Shown: positions 18,813 to 30,240 of the stretch, in pieces
Numbering within the stretch: position 1 is the first letter of the stretch
Layout of the letters: every line of letters begins with the position of its first letter
Assembly (NCBI RefSeq): GCF_900142935.1
Contig: NZ_FSRS01000001.1
Coordinates: 2,738,001 to 2,802,000 of the forward strand
Direction: 5' to 3'
Length of the DNA: 64,000 nt
From: Rhodovulum sp. ES.010
Lineage (GTDB): Bacteria; Pseudomonadota; Alphaproteobacteria; Rhodobacterales; Rhodobacteraceae
Made by a program: the position numbers and the translations under genes
Notes under the pieces: generated by a model
What the model was told of the DNA's origin: nothing
What the model saw: the letters and a program-made list of their open reading frames with translations, nothing else
The model's database searches: none

Positions 18813-19775
18813 ATGAGCGGGCTTCTGGCGCTCCTCGATGACGTGGCGGCGATCGCCAAGGTCGCGGCCGCCTCGGTCGACGACGTGGTCGGGCAGGCGG
18901 TCAAGGCGTCGTCCAAGGCGGCGGGCGCCGTGATCGACGATGCCGCGGTCACGCCGAAATATGTCCACGGGTTCTCGGCCGACCGCGAAATCCCGATCGT
19001 CTGGAGCATCGCCAAGGGCTCGTTCTTCAACAAGCTGGTGATCCTGCTGCCGCTGGCGCTGCTGCTGTCGCTCTTCGCGCCGTGGGCGATTCCGCCGCTC
19101 CTGATGCTGGGGGGCGCCTATCTGTGTTTCGAGGGGGCCGAAAAGGTCTGGCACGCGCTCAACCCGGCCGATCATTCCGAGGAGAACGTTTACCGCGAAA
19201 AGCTCTCCGATGCGCATCTGGAAGAGAAAAAGGTCAAGGGCGCGATCAAGACCGACTTCATCCTGTCGGCCGAGATCATGACGATCACGCTGTCGGCCCT
19301 CCCGACCGATCTGCCGCTCTGGATGGTCGCGGGGGCGCTTGCCGTGGCGGGCATCCTGATCACCATGGCCGTCTACGGCGCCGTGGGGCTGATCGTGAAG
19401 GCCGACGACGCGGGGCTGGCCATGGCGGCGAAGGGCCGGCTTCGGGCGACGCGTGCGCTGGGCGTCGGAATCGTGCGCGGCATGCCCTATTTCATGAAAC
19501 TGCTCGTCGTGGTCGGCACGGCGGCGATGATCTGGGTCGGCGGCGCGATCATCGTCCACAGCGCCTATGAACTCGGGTTCAAGATGCCCTACCAGGCCAT
19601 CCACGAAGTGGCGTCGGCCGCCGGGCATGCGGTGGCGCGCTTCGCCGGTGCTTTGGAATGGGCCGTCACCGCGCTTCTGGATGGGCTGGTCGGGCTTTGC
19701 CTCGGCCTGCTGTTCATTCCCGCCGTGAAGTATGCCATCGCTCCGGTTGCAGGGCGTTTCGCCGGGAAGACCTGA
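18813..19775 (+). CDS. DUF808 family inner-membrane protein (YedI-like)
   Basis: The 320-residue protein opens MSGLLALLDDVAAIAKVAAA and has the DUF808 signature: SVDDVVGQAVKASSKAAGAV, IDDAAVTPKYVHGF and REIPIVWSIAKGS. The E-K-L-S-D-A-x-L-E-E-K-K-V-K-G-A-I-K-T-D-F segment and at least four hydrophobic spans follow. No function is established for the family. The ATG at 18813 has AAGGACAG before it. The 217-bp gap upstream, shared with the small minus-strand ORF, shows no other gene. Confidence 0.88.
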   Translation: MSGLLALLDDVAAIAKVAAASVDDVVGQAVKASSKAAGAVIDDAAVTPKYVHGFSADREIPIVWSIAKGSFFNKLVILLPLALLLSLFAPWAIPPLLMLGGAYLCFEGAEKVWHALNPADHSEENVYREKLSDAHLEEKKVKGAIKTDFILSAEIMTITLSALPTDLPLWMVAGALAVAGILITMAVYGAVGLIVKADDAGLAMAAKGRLRATRALGVGIVRGMPYFMKLLVVVGTAAMIWVGGAIIVHSAYELGFKMPYQAIHEVASAAGHAVARFAGALEWAVTALLDGLVGLCLGLLFIPAVKYAIAPVAGRFAGKT

Positions 19776-19896
19776 CGCGGGGCTGCGCACGGGCAACGCA
19801 CGCAGCGCTAGGACGGCGTTTCCCGGAACCGCGTAGGGTCTCGGGGACCGGACGAACCGTGCGACGTCCGCCCCCCCTTGCTCCCCAAGACCGTAT

Positions 19897-20373
19897 ATGG
19901 CCCACCGCGACAGAAACCGAACCGGAACCGAGATTGCCGCCCTGCCGATGCGGTGGGGGTCAGACGGCACGCTCTATGTGCTGATGGTGACGGCCATCGG
20001 AACCAGGAAATGGGTCATGCCCACCGGGTGGCGTCTCGACAGCGGCAAGCCATGGCGGGCCGCCGAGCTCGAGGCCCTGGACGCGGCGGGCGTTGTCGGC
20101 CATGTCGGACCGAACCCGATCGGCCGGTACGCCTACCGCAAGACGCGGCCGGACGGCTCGGTTGTCGTGGCCGAGGTCGATGTCTTCCCGATGGTGGTCG
20201 AACGGCTGCGGCGCGATTGGCGCGACCGGAACAATCGCAAGCGCCGCTGGTTCCACGCCATGCACGCCGCGCGCCATGTCGAAGAGGTGGAGTTGGCCGG
20301 CCTGCTGCGCAGCCTGTCGATCAAGCCGCCCCGGCGCACCACGCTGGGACGGCTGTTTTCGGGGTGGCTATAG
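19897..20373 (+). CDS. Nudix-fold protein with a degenerate Nudix box
   Basis: The 158-residue protein resembles the short Nudix hydrolases of the diphosphoinositol-polyphosphate type: K-W-V-M-P-T-G-W near residue 40, the AAELEALDAAGVVGHVG helix, G-x-Y-x-Y-R-K, and a C-terminal RRWFHAMHAARHVEEVELAGL. In active enzymes the helix reads R-E-x-x-E-E-x-G; here it is L-E-A-L-D-A-A-G, so the metal-binding Glu residues are largely missing. It may be catalytically dead or altered. It converges on idi with a 9-bp gap. Confidence 0.7.
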   Translation: MAHRDRNRTGTEIAALPMRWGSDGTLYVLMVTAIGTRKWVMPTGWRLDSGKPWRAAELEALDAAGVVGHVGPNPIGRYAYRKTRPDGSVVVAEVDVFPMVVERLRRDWRDRNNRKRRWFHAMHAARHVEEVELAGLLRSLSIKPPRRTTLGRLFSGWL

Positions 20374-20382
20374 CCCGCCCCC

Positions 20383-20913
20383 TCAGGCCGGGGACAACGT
20401 GCCGAAGATGCTCTCGCTATGCTGATCGAGATAGATGCGCAGCCAGGGGGTATAGGCCTCGGGCTGTGCCGTCACCGCGCGCGCAAGGTCGGGAAGCGCG
20501 ATCCACTTCACGTCCATCACCTCGTCCGGATTCGGCGCAAGGGGCAGGTCGGCGCCCGCGCGGGCGACGAAGATGTCCACCACCTCGTGCTCGATCAGCC
20601 CGCCACCGACATCGGCGCGGTATTCCACCCGGTCACGATGGTCGAGCTTGAGCCCGGTGATCCCGAGTTCCTCCGTCAGCCGCCGGGCCGCGCAGGCTTC
20701 CTGGCTTTCGTCCCAGTGGGGGTGGGTGCAGCAGGTATTCGCCCAAAGCCCGGGCGTGTGATACTTGCCCAGCGCCCGGCGCTGGATCAGCACGCGGTCG
20801 CCATCCATCACGAAGACCGAGATCGCCTTGTGGCGAAGGCCCTTCCGGTGGGCCTCCAGCTTCTCGACCGGTTGCAGGTCGCCGTTCACCCAGGCCGGGA
20901 TCATCTCGCTCAT
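20383..20913 (-). CDS. idi: Isopentenyl-diphosphate delta-isomerase, type I
   Basis: The 176-residue protein has the type I signature: LLIQRRALGKYHTPGLWANT-like core (here VLIQRRALGKYHTPG), the catalytic Cys in T-C-C-T-H-P, and the Nudix-like EACAARRLTEELGI with metal-binding Glu. It converts IPP to DMAPP for carotenoid and phytol synthesis. The start at 20913 overlaps the bchP stop by 4 bp (ATGA). It marks the left end of the photosynthesis cluster, a position also used in Rhodobacter. Confidence 0.95.
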   Translation of the reverse strand: MSEMIPAWVNGDLQPVEKLEAHRKGLRHKAISVFVMDGDRVLIQRRALGKYHTPGLWANTCCTHPHWDESQEACAARRLTEELGITGLKLDHRDRVEYRADVGGGLIEHEVVDIFVARAGADLPLAPNPDEVMDVKWIALPDLARAVTAQPEAYTPWLRIYLDQHSESIFGTLSPA

Positions 20914-22091
20914 GTGTGTTGCGGCGAGACGAGGCCGGTCAGGTGGGCAACGTTCTTGATGCCGATCTTGATATGCGCAAGCGGCCGCTTCTTGACCAGT
21001 TTCTTGTTCATGTAGGATTCGAAGGTCAGCGTCTGCACGTCGACATCGTGGCAGAGCGAGACGAAACGCTCGCGCCGCTCGTCGCTCTTGTAATAGGCGT
21101 CCTGCATGTTCTGCAGCGCGCGGAACGTCATCCGGTGGTCCTTCATGAACATCGACCGGGCAAGCTTGAGGTCCGACGCCCGGCCCGAGGCCAGCGCCGC
21201 CGATACCGCCGAGGCGCCGACGCGGCCGCCATACATCGCGTAGTAGATGCCCTCGCCCGACGACGGCGCCACGGTGCCCGCGGCGTCGCCCACCACGACC
21301 ACGTCGCGACCGTTGTCCCAGCGCGCCATCGGCTTGAGCGGGATCGGCGCGCCTTCCTTGCGCAGCGTCTCGGCCTGGTCGAGCCCGGCCATCCTGCGTA
21401 GGTCCGCGGTGGCCTGTTTCAGGTCGAACCCGTCGACGCCGGTGCCCATGCCGACCGAGCAGGTATTCCCGTGCGGGAAGACCCAGCCGTAGAAATCGGG
21501 GCTGATGCGGCCGTCATAGATCACGTCGCAGCGGTTGGGCTGGTAGTTGCCCACCGCCATCGGCGCGTCGATGATCTCGTGATAGGCGATGACGTAGGGG
21601 ATCTTTTCGCCGCCCGGCACCTCTGCGCGGGCCACGTCGGAGCGGGCGCCGTCGGCGCCGATGATGAACCTGGTCTGGAGCTTCACTTCCTCGCGGCTCT
21701 GCTTGTCGCGGTAGACGAGGAAGGTCTTTTCCTCCTCGCGCTCGATGCGCAGGAAGGTGCCGGTATGCCTGTGGGCGCCGGCGCGTTCGGCGCGGGCCCG
21801 CAGGAACGGGTCGAAATCCTTGCGGTCGACCATGCCGACGAAGCCGTTATCGATCGGGATGTCCACGAAGCGCCCCGAGGGCGAAACCATGCGCGCGGTG
21901 TCGATCTTGGCGACGAGCTGTTCGTCGCTGATATCGAAATCGCGCATCAGGCGCGGCGGGATCGCGCCGCCGCAGGGCTTGATCCGTCCCTCGCGGTCCA
22001 GAAGCGCGACCTTCTTGCCCGACCGGGCGAGGTCCTCGGCTGCCGTGGCCCCGGCGGGGCCGCCTCCAACGACGACGACGTCATAGATCAT
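20910..22091 (-). CDS. bchP: Geranylgeranyl reductase (BchP)
   Basis: The 393-residue flavoprotein starts MIYDVVVVGGGPAGATAAED, with the FAD-binding G-G-G-P-A-G-x-T motif at residues 9-16. It also has the KPCGGAIPPRLMRDF motif and VVVGDAAGTVAPSSGEGIYY typical of geranylgeranyl reductases. It reduces the geranylgeranyl tail of bacteriochlorophyll to phytyl, completing pigment synthesis. The frame is open far upstream but that reads through pucC in another frame; the ATG at 22091, 5 bp after the pucC-like stop, is the natural start. Its stop overlaps idi. Confidence 0.97.
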   Translation of the reverse strand: MIYDVVVVGGGPAGATAAEDLARSGKKVALLDREGRIKPCGGAIPPRLMRDFDISDEQLVAKIDTARMVSPSGRFVDIPIDNGFVGMVDRKDFDPFLRARAERAGAHRHTGTFLRIEREEEKTFLVYRDKQSREEVKLQTRFIIGADGARSDVARAEVPGGEKIPYVIAYHEIIDAPMAVGNYQPNRCDVIYDGRISPDFYGWVFPHGNTCSVGMGTGVDGFDLKQATADLRRMAGLDQAETLRKEGAPIPLKPMARWDNGRDVVVVGDAAGTVAPSSGEGIYYAMYGGRVGASAVSAALASGRASDLKLARSMFMKDHRMTFRALQNMQDAYYKSDERRERFVSLCHDVDVQTLTFESYMNKKLVKKRPLAHIKIGIKNVAHLTGLVSPQHT

Positions 22092-22096
22092 GTGCT

Positions 22097-23386
22097 TCAC
22101 TCCCCGGGCACGAGCCCTGCGCTTTCCGTTGTTGGTCTGTTGGAATCCATGATCCTCAGCGCCATCCAGGCGGACAGCACGAAAAGGACCGCTTCGGCCA
22201 GGAACACACACCCGAAGGCCGGTGCATCGTCCATGATCTGGCGCAAACCGTCTGCGGCGGCGGCGCCGAGAAGCCCGCCCATGCCGGCGGCGATCGCCTG
22301 TGCCGCGCCCCAGAGCCCCATGCGGGTGCCCTCGCGCTCGCTCCGGCCTTCGCCGGCCAGCGCCATCATCGCGCCGATCGCGGCGACCGCAAACATGCCG
22401 TTGAAGAAGCCCATGAGGACGACAGCCGGCATGAACGGCAGGTGACTGCCGAAATTGCCCATCCCGGCGATCAGCGACAGCGACGCGGCCGAGCCGAGGC
22501 AGCCCGCGATCACCCAGGACCGGAGCGAGCCCACGCGGAAGACCGAGGTGCTGAGGCCCACCAGGATCATGCCGATCAGCACGCCGCCGTTCTGCGCACC
22601 CGACAGCGAGGTGGACTGGCCGGGCGTGAAGCCGAAGACGAGGCCCGAATAGGGCTCTAGGATCAGTTCCTGCATGAAATAGGCCGACATCGAGAGGAAC
22701 ACGAAGAGCGTGAAGATGCGCGCGCGCCGTTCGGCCCAGACCTCCTTGAAGCCCTCCCGGAACGGCATCTCGTCGGGCTCGCGGCGGGAAATCACGCGGC
22801 GTTCGATGCCCCAGACGGTCAGCGTGGTGAGAACCACCGCCGTCCCGGTCACGATCGCGACGATTTTCATCAGAAGCGCCGGGGTATAGGGGTCGAGGAA
22901 CGCGCCGACGGTGCCCGCCGTGGCCGCGATGCCGGCGATCATCATCAGCCAGGTGATCGTGGCCGCCGCGCCGCGCCGTTCGGATGCCGTCGCAGTGGCC
23001 AGCAACGCCAGAAGCGATGTGCCCGAGGCGGCAACGCCGAGGCCGATGAGGACATAGGCGAGGATCGACAGGAGCAGACCCGGCCAGAAGGAATGCTCCA
23101 GCACCAGGACGCCCGCCGCCGCGCCAAGGCCACCCAGCGCCAGCACCACCATCCCGCCGATGATGAATCGGGTGCGTTGGCCCTTGGTGTCGGACATGAA
23201 CCCCCAGCTGGGGCGGGTGATCTGGATGCCGTAATGCAACGCCACGAGAAAGCCGGGCAGCACCGCCGGCAGCGCCAGTTCCACCACCATAAGCCGGTTG
23301 AGCGTGGATGTCGTCAGCACCACGATGGCGCCAAGACACATCTGCACTAGGCCGAGCCGGACGATCTGGAGCCAGGACAGCGTCAT
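22097..23386 (-). CDS. PucC-family major-facilitator (BCD) transporter, Bch2/ORF428-like
   Basis: A 429-residue, 12-span membrane protein of the PucC/LhaA family: MTLSWLQIVRLGLVQMCLGA, the STLNRLMVVELALPA motif, SWGFMSDTKGQRTRFIIGGM, EPYSGLVFGFTPGQST, and GLWGAAQAIAAGMGGLLGA. The paralogue sits between bchG and bchP in Rhodobacter. The family is needed for light-harvesting complex assembly, perhaps by moving pigment. The gap to bchG is 1 bp, so it belongs to the bchG-bchP-idi operon. It is not named pucC because no pucBA genes are near. Confidence 0.9.
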   Translation of the reverse strand: MTLSWLQIVRLGLVQMCLGAIVVLTTSTLNRLMVVELALPAVLPGFLVALHYGIQITRPSWGFMSDTKGQRTRFIIGGMVVLALGGLGAAAGVLVLEHSFWPGLLLSILAYVLIGLGVAASGTSLLALLATATASERRGAAATITWLMMIAGIAATAGTVGAFLDPYTPALLMKIVAIVTGTAVVLTTLTVWGIERRVISRREPDEMPFREGFKEVWAERRARIFTLFVFLSMSAYFMQELILEPYSGLVFGFTPGQSTSLSGAQNGGVLIGMILVGLSTSVFRVGSLRSWVIAGCLGSAASLSLIAGMGNFGSHLPFMPAVVLMGFFNGMFAVAAIGAMMALAGEGRSEREGTRMGLWGAAQAIAAGMGGLLGAAAADGLRQIMDDAPAFGCVFLAEAVLFVLSAWMALRIMDSNRPTTESAGLVPGE

Positions 23387-23387
23387 C

Positions 23388-24293
23388 TCAGGCCCCTCCC
23401 AGCGAGCGGATCGCGAAGGCCGAGATCATCATGCCAGAGACGTAAAGCACGACGCCCACGCCGTTATACCAGGGCGCCTTGCCCTTCGGGTCCTTCATCA
23501 TCACCGACATCGCCCAGAACTGCACCAGCAGCACGGCGGCGACGCCGAGTGCGTGATAGGGCCGGTCCCAGAGCCACAGAAGGGCGATCACGACGACCTG
23601 CGGCACCGCCATCACAATCGACGCAACCCAGGCGGCCTTCTCGGGGCCCAGCGTCACCGGCAGCGAGTTCACGCCGGTCGCCTTGTCGCCCTCCAGCGCC
23701 TTGAAGTCGTTGAGCGTCATGATCCCATGCGCGCCGATCCCGTAGAGCAGCGCGATGATCACGACGTAGATCGAGGGGGCGCCCGACGCCAGCACCGCGG
23801 CCCCGGTGAACCACGGCAGCGACTCGTAGGAGAGGCCCACCAGCCCCGGCCCCCACCAGCCCGAGCGTTTCAGCCGGACGGGTTCTGCCGAGTAGGCCCA
23901 GGCCGCGGCGACGCCCAGGATCGTGGCGCCGAAGCCCCAGGGGCCGAGTTGCCAGCCTATGACAAGCGCCAGAACCGACATGAAGAGCGCCTGGTAGAGG
24001 CCCCAGCGCCCCGGGATCCGCCCCGAGGGAATCGGCCGGTCGGGTTCGTTGATCGCATCGACATGCCGGTCGCACCAGTCGTTGGCCGCCTGGCTCATGC
24101 CGCAGACGACGGGGCCGGCGAGGACGATGCCGAGGATCACGAGCCCCGGCTTTTCGAGCGGCGACACACCGGACGAGACCGTGCCGCAGAGATAGGCCCA
24201 CATCGGCGGGAACCACGTCACCGGGTGCAGCACCGACAGCATGGCGGCCGGCTCGGGCAGGCGCCGTGTCTGGACGTTGGACAAATCCGTCAT
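23388..24293 (-). CDS. bchG: Bacteriochlorophyll synthase (BchG)
   Basis: A UbiA-family prenyltransferase of 301 residues with about eight membrane spans. Both Asp-rich motifs are present: NDWCDRHVDAINEPDRPIPS (N-D-x-x-D-x3-D) near residue 80 and DFKALEGDKATGVNSLPV near 205. It esterifies bacteriochlorophyllide a with a C20 alcohol. The ATG at 24293 (MTDLSNVQTRRLPEPAAML) has GGAAG close upstream and gives the usual length; a GTG 15 codons further up lacks a ribosome site. It follows ppsR by 54 bp. Confidence 0.96.
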   Translation of the reverse strand: MTDLSNVQTRRLPEPAAMLSVLHPVTWFPPMWAYLCGTVSSGVSPLEKPGLVILGIVLAGPVVCGMSQAANDWCDRHVDAINEPDRPIPSGRIPGRWGLYQALFMSVLALVIGWQLGPWGFGATILGVAAAWAYSAEPVRLKRSGWWGPGLVGLSYESLPWFTGAAVLASGAPSIYVVIIALLYGIGAHGIMTLNDFKALEGDKATGVNSLPVTLGPEKAAWVASIVMAVPQVVVIALLWLWDRPYHALGVAAVLLVQFWAMSVMMKDPKGKAPWYNGVGVVLYVSGMMISAFAIRSLGGA

Positions 24294-24347
24294 GTCTTCC
24301 GCATGTTCTCCTGGCGCCGGAGGCGCGCGCGTTTCCACCCCGGGGCG

Positions 24348-25772
24348 CTAGTCCCCGCTTCCATCCCTGCTGAGAAGCCCGTATTTGCGCAGCTTCACAT
24401 AAAGGCTCTGCCGCGAGAGCCCGAGCATCTCGGCTGCGGCCACCCGGTTGTTCCGCGTGAGTTCCACCGCCGTCTCGATGCACATCTTTTCCACCACGTC
24501 CGTCGTTTCGGCCACGATGTCCTTGAGCGTGGCCGAGCCCACCAGTTCCATCACCGACCGCATCGCGTCGTCCGAGACCGCGACGCCGGGCTTGCGCACG
24601 CCCTCCATCCGGCTGGCGTCGCGCACGACGAAGACGATGCAGGGATGCGTTTCGTGGTCGAGAAGGGTGGCCGAGATCTCCACCGAAACCTGCCCGCCGT
24701 ATTGGCCGGCGAGCTTGGTGGCGAACATCCGCATCTGCCGCGCGCGCGTCGCGTTCTCGACCAGCACGCGCAGATCGACGCTGCCCCGCACGAGGTAGTC
24801 TCCGAAGGACTTGCCCTTGACCGAGGCCAGTTGCGGCGCGTCGGCCAGACCCAGGAAACTGTCGTTCGCGGCGAGGATCACGCCGTCGGTGTCGGTGAAG
24901 ACGATCGCGTCCACGCCCTGGTGATAGAAGGCGAGCAGATTCTCGCTCAGCGCGTCGCCGGTGGATTCGTCGCTTTCGGCACGGTCGATCCGGCACAGGA
25001 TCAGCGGCTCGCCCGCCGCGCGGAAGGCCGTGGCCCGGATACGCACCGCGGTCCCGTTGCGCCGGGTTTCGGCCTCGAGCGGCGCCGCATCGGTCTCGAT
25101 CGCGGCGCGGTTGAGCGTCTCCATGAATTCCGCCCGGCGCCGCCCCTCGAATTCCTGGGGGAAGCCGGCGCCCACGAGGTCCGCGCGCTCGGCGCCCAGA
25201 AGCTTGCAGGCGACGGGGTTGGCGTCGATCACGCGGCCGTCCTTGGTGCTGACGAAGACGAAGGCATCCCGCGTCGCCTCGCTGAGCACGCGATAGCGGG
25301 TGTCGTATTCGCGCTGGGTCTCGTAGTCCCGCTCCAGCGCCATCTGCGCCTCGATGAGCTGCATCTGCATCTCGGCGATGGGGCGCAGGTCGCGGCCCAG
25401 CATCAGCAGGACGCTGCCATCCGGCCCGATGCGGTGGAACGTGTAGCGTACCGGGAAATCCCAGTTCTGGCCGTCTGAATGGTTGAGCTCCACCGGGCGG
25501 GCGCTGTCGCCGCCCTCGCTGAAAAGGTGCAGCTTGGCCTCGACCTTGGGCTGGCTGTCCTCGGTCAGCACGTCGCGGATGTCGCGCCCTTCCCAGTGAT
25601 CGAGCTGGCCCGAGGCGCGGTGGCCGGCATTGACCAGCACCGACAGGATCTTGCCTTCCAGCGAAACGACGAGCGCAATGTCTGACGCCGCGGCGATGAC
25701 CTCGCCCAGCATTTCGGGGGCGATGAGCGGGATTGCCCCGCTGATCCAGTATTTCGTGCCCCGTGACGTCAC
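24348..25772 (-). CDS. ppsR: Photosynthesis repressor PpsR/CrtJ
   Basis: The 474-residue regulator has an N-terminal domain, two PAS domains (about residues 160-265 and 280-385) and a C-terminal Fis-type helix-turn-helix (ELTRNNRVAAAEMLGLSRQS, then LYVKLRKYGLL at 458-468). Cys260 and Cys431 are where redox-active Cys251/Cys424 of Rhodobacter PpsR lie; there are two more, Cys189 and Cys378. The family represses bch, crt and puc genes in oxygen by binding TGT-N12-ACA. The GTG start at 25772 has GAGG upstream. It is 37 bp after ppaA, so they probably share a transcript. Confidence 0.95.
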   Translation of the reverse strand: MTSRGTKYWISGAIPLIAPEMLGEVIAAASDIALVVSLEGKILSVLVNAGHRASGQLDHWEGRDIRDVLTEDSQPKVEAKLHLFSEGGDSARPVELNHSDGQNWDFPVRYTFHRIGPDGSVLLMLGRDLRPIAEMQMQLIEAQMALERDYETQREYDTRYRVLSEATRDAFVFVSTKDGRVIDANPVACKLLGAERADLVGAGFPQEFEGRRRAEFMETLNRAAIETDAAPLEAETRRNGTAVRIRATAFRAAGEPLILCRIDRAESDESTGDALSENLLAFYHQGVDAIVFTDTDGVILAANDSFLGLADAPQLASVKGKSFGDYLVRGSVDLRVLVENATRARQMRMFATKLAGQYGGQVSVEISATLLDHETHPCIVFVVRDASRMEGVRKPGVAVSDDAMRSVMELVGSATLKDIVAETTDVVEKMCIETAVELTRNNRVAAAEMLGLSRQSLYVKLRKYGLLSRDGSGD

Positions 25773-25809
25773 CTTGCCTCACACGGCCGCGCCGGCCGCC
25801 TCCATTCCC

Positions 25810-26610
25810 TCACGCCCCGGTCGCCTGTTGGGCCGCGCACGGCCCCGGAGCCGCGACGCCGCACAGGCGCAGGGCTTCCACCGGATCGGTCGTCGCATGA
25901 TCCGCCCCCGTGAGGGCGCGGATGTCCTCGGCGCCGTCGACGACGAGCCCGCCCACCACGATCGGCACCTTGCCCTCGACCGCGCGCCGCAGGCTTTTCA
26001 CCAGCTTGCGCGCCGAGTCGAGTTTCTGCCGGCAGGAGACCGAGACCGCGATCATGTCGAACCGGCGCGCGGCGGCCTTCTGCAGGACTTCATCCTCGCT
26101 TTGCCCGAGGCACAGGCAGACGGATATACCCATCCGCCGCAACTGGCTCGTCGCCGTCATGCCGCCGAGCGTGTGGAACTCTTCCAGCGGCACGACCACC
26201 ATCACGTTGGGTGCATCCACGGGCATCGACGCGTCTGTCATCCAGGGTGCCGACAGCTCGCGCAGGATCGCCTGAAGACGCGCCGCGCCGATGGTGACGT
26301 CGGCGAAGCTGAGTTCGTCGCGACACCAGCGGTCGCCCATCTCGCGCGCGGCGGCGGGGATGTAGCCGTCGAGAATGGTGCCGATCTGGATTCCCTGGCG
26401 GCGCAGGTCGGCGACCGAGTCGGTCCGGATCGCCGTGTCGCCTTTCAGGATGTCGGCGCAGAAATTCTCAAGCACGACCCCGTCGATCTCGTGTTCCGCG
26501 TGACCCGCGCGCGAGGCGAGGGCCGAAAGCACCTGTGTGGCGAGCGATTCGACCTCGTCCTGGCGCAGCGCCTCGTTTCCGGCGGCCGTCGTCCTGCGGG
26601 TGTCATGCAT
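25810..26610 (-). CDS. ppaA: PpaA/AerR-type B12-binding antirepressor
   Basis: The 266-residue protein has a helical N-terminal part and a SCHIC/B12-binding domain: DAPNVMVVVPLEEFHTLGGM, with His146 at the cobalamin-ligand position of AerR (His145 in R. capsulatus), followed by MGISVCLCLGQSEDEVL and VPIVVGGLVVDG. In Rhodobacter it antagonises or modifies PpsR/CrtJ in response to light through cobalamin. The ATG at 26610 follows GGGAGGG; the frame is open further up but without a good site. It is transcribed away from bchF across a control region with PpsR boxes. Confidence 0.92.
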   Translation of the reverse strand: MHDTRRTTAAGNEALRQDEVESLATQVLSALASRAGHAEHEIDGVVLENFCADILKGDTAIRTDSVADLRRQGIQIGTILDGYIPAAAREMGDRWCRDELSFADVTIGAARLQAILRELSAPWMTDASMPVDAPNVMVVVPLEEFHTLGGMTATSQLRRMGISVCLCLGQSEDEVLQKAAARRFDMIAVSVSCRQKLDSARKLVKSLRRAVEGKVPIVVGGLVVDGAEDIRALTGADHATTDPVEALRLCGVAAPGPCAAQQATGA

Positions 26611-26688
26611 CGATCCGGCCCTCCCAGGCGGCGCTGCAGCGGATTCGGAAAGCCACGGGGCGGACGTCGCCGATGGCCTGTGCGGCAT

Positions 26689-26706
26689 TGTCAGAGCCAA
26701 TTGACA
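26689..26706. promoter_or_regulatory. PpsR/CrtJ operator, ppaA side
   Basis: TGTCAGAGCCAATTGACA is an exact TGT-N12-ACA palindrome with TGTCA/TTGACA arms, 79 bp upstream of the ppaA start. The partner site for bchF lies 126 bp away, so this is not one of the 8-bp-spaced pairs; DNA looping or independent control of ppaA is possible. Confidence 0.8.
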
Positions 26707-26813
26707 CTGGCGTGCCTCCCCGGTGGGAGGAATCAATCAATCGAGGCCTAGATATATGAAAAAAGACGACTTTTCCCATCGTTCCCGAACTGTCAACATC
26801 TCATCCTTGGAGG

Positions 26814-26874
26814 CGAGTGTAATGCCATCGAGTGTAAATTACAATTGACACTTTCGGTCCGCGGGGTCTAACTT
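26814..26874 (+). promoter_or_regulatory. bchF promoter with PpsR/CrtJ operator
   Basis: TGTAAATTACAATTGACA (26833-26850) is a TGT-N12-ACA operator. Its last six bases, TTGACA, can serve as a -35 element with TAACTT at 26869-26874 (18-bp spacer) as -10. A shorter perfect palindrome, TGTAAATTACA, overlaps it. A 9-bp direct repeat, CGAGTGTAA, occurs at 26814 and 26829. This promoter would drive the long bchFNBHLM-lhaA-puh operon and be occluded by the repressor. Confidence 0.8.
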
Positions 26875-26906
26875 GATCCCGCCACCGTCTGTCAGGGAGT
26901 CGGAGG

Positions 26907-30229
<3,323 letters not shown>

Positions 30230-30240
<11 letters not shown>

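Noticed and set aside
24294..24338. Longer BchG from GTG 24338
   Set aside because: No ribosome site lies before it, and the added residues (ETRAPPAPGEHAED) are not typical of BchG.
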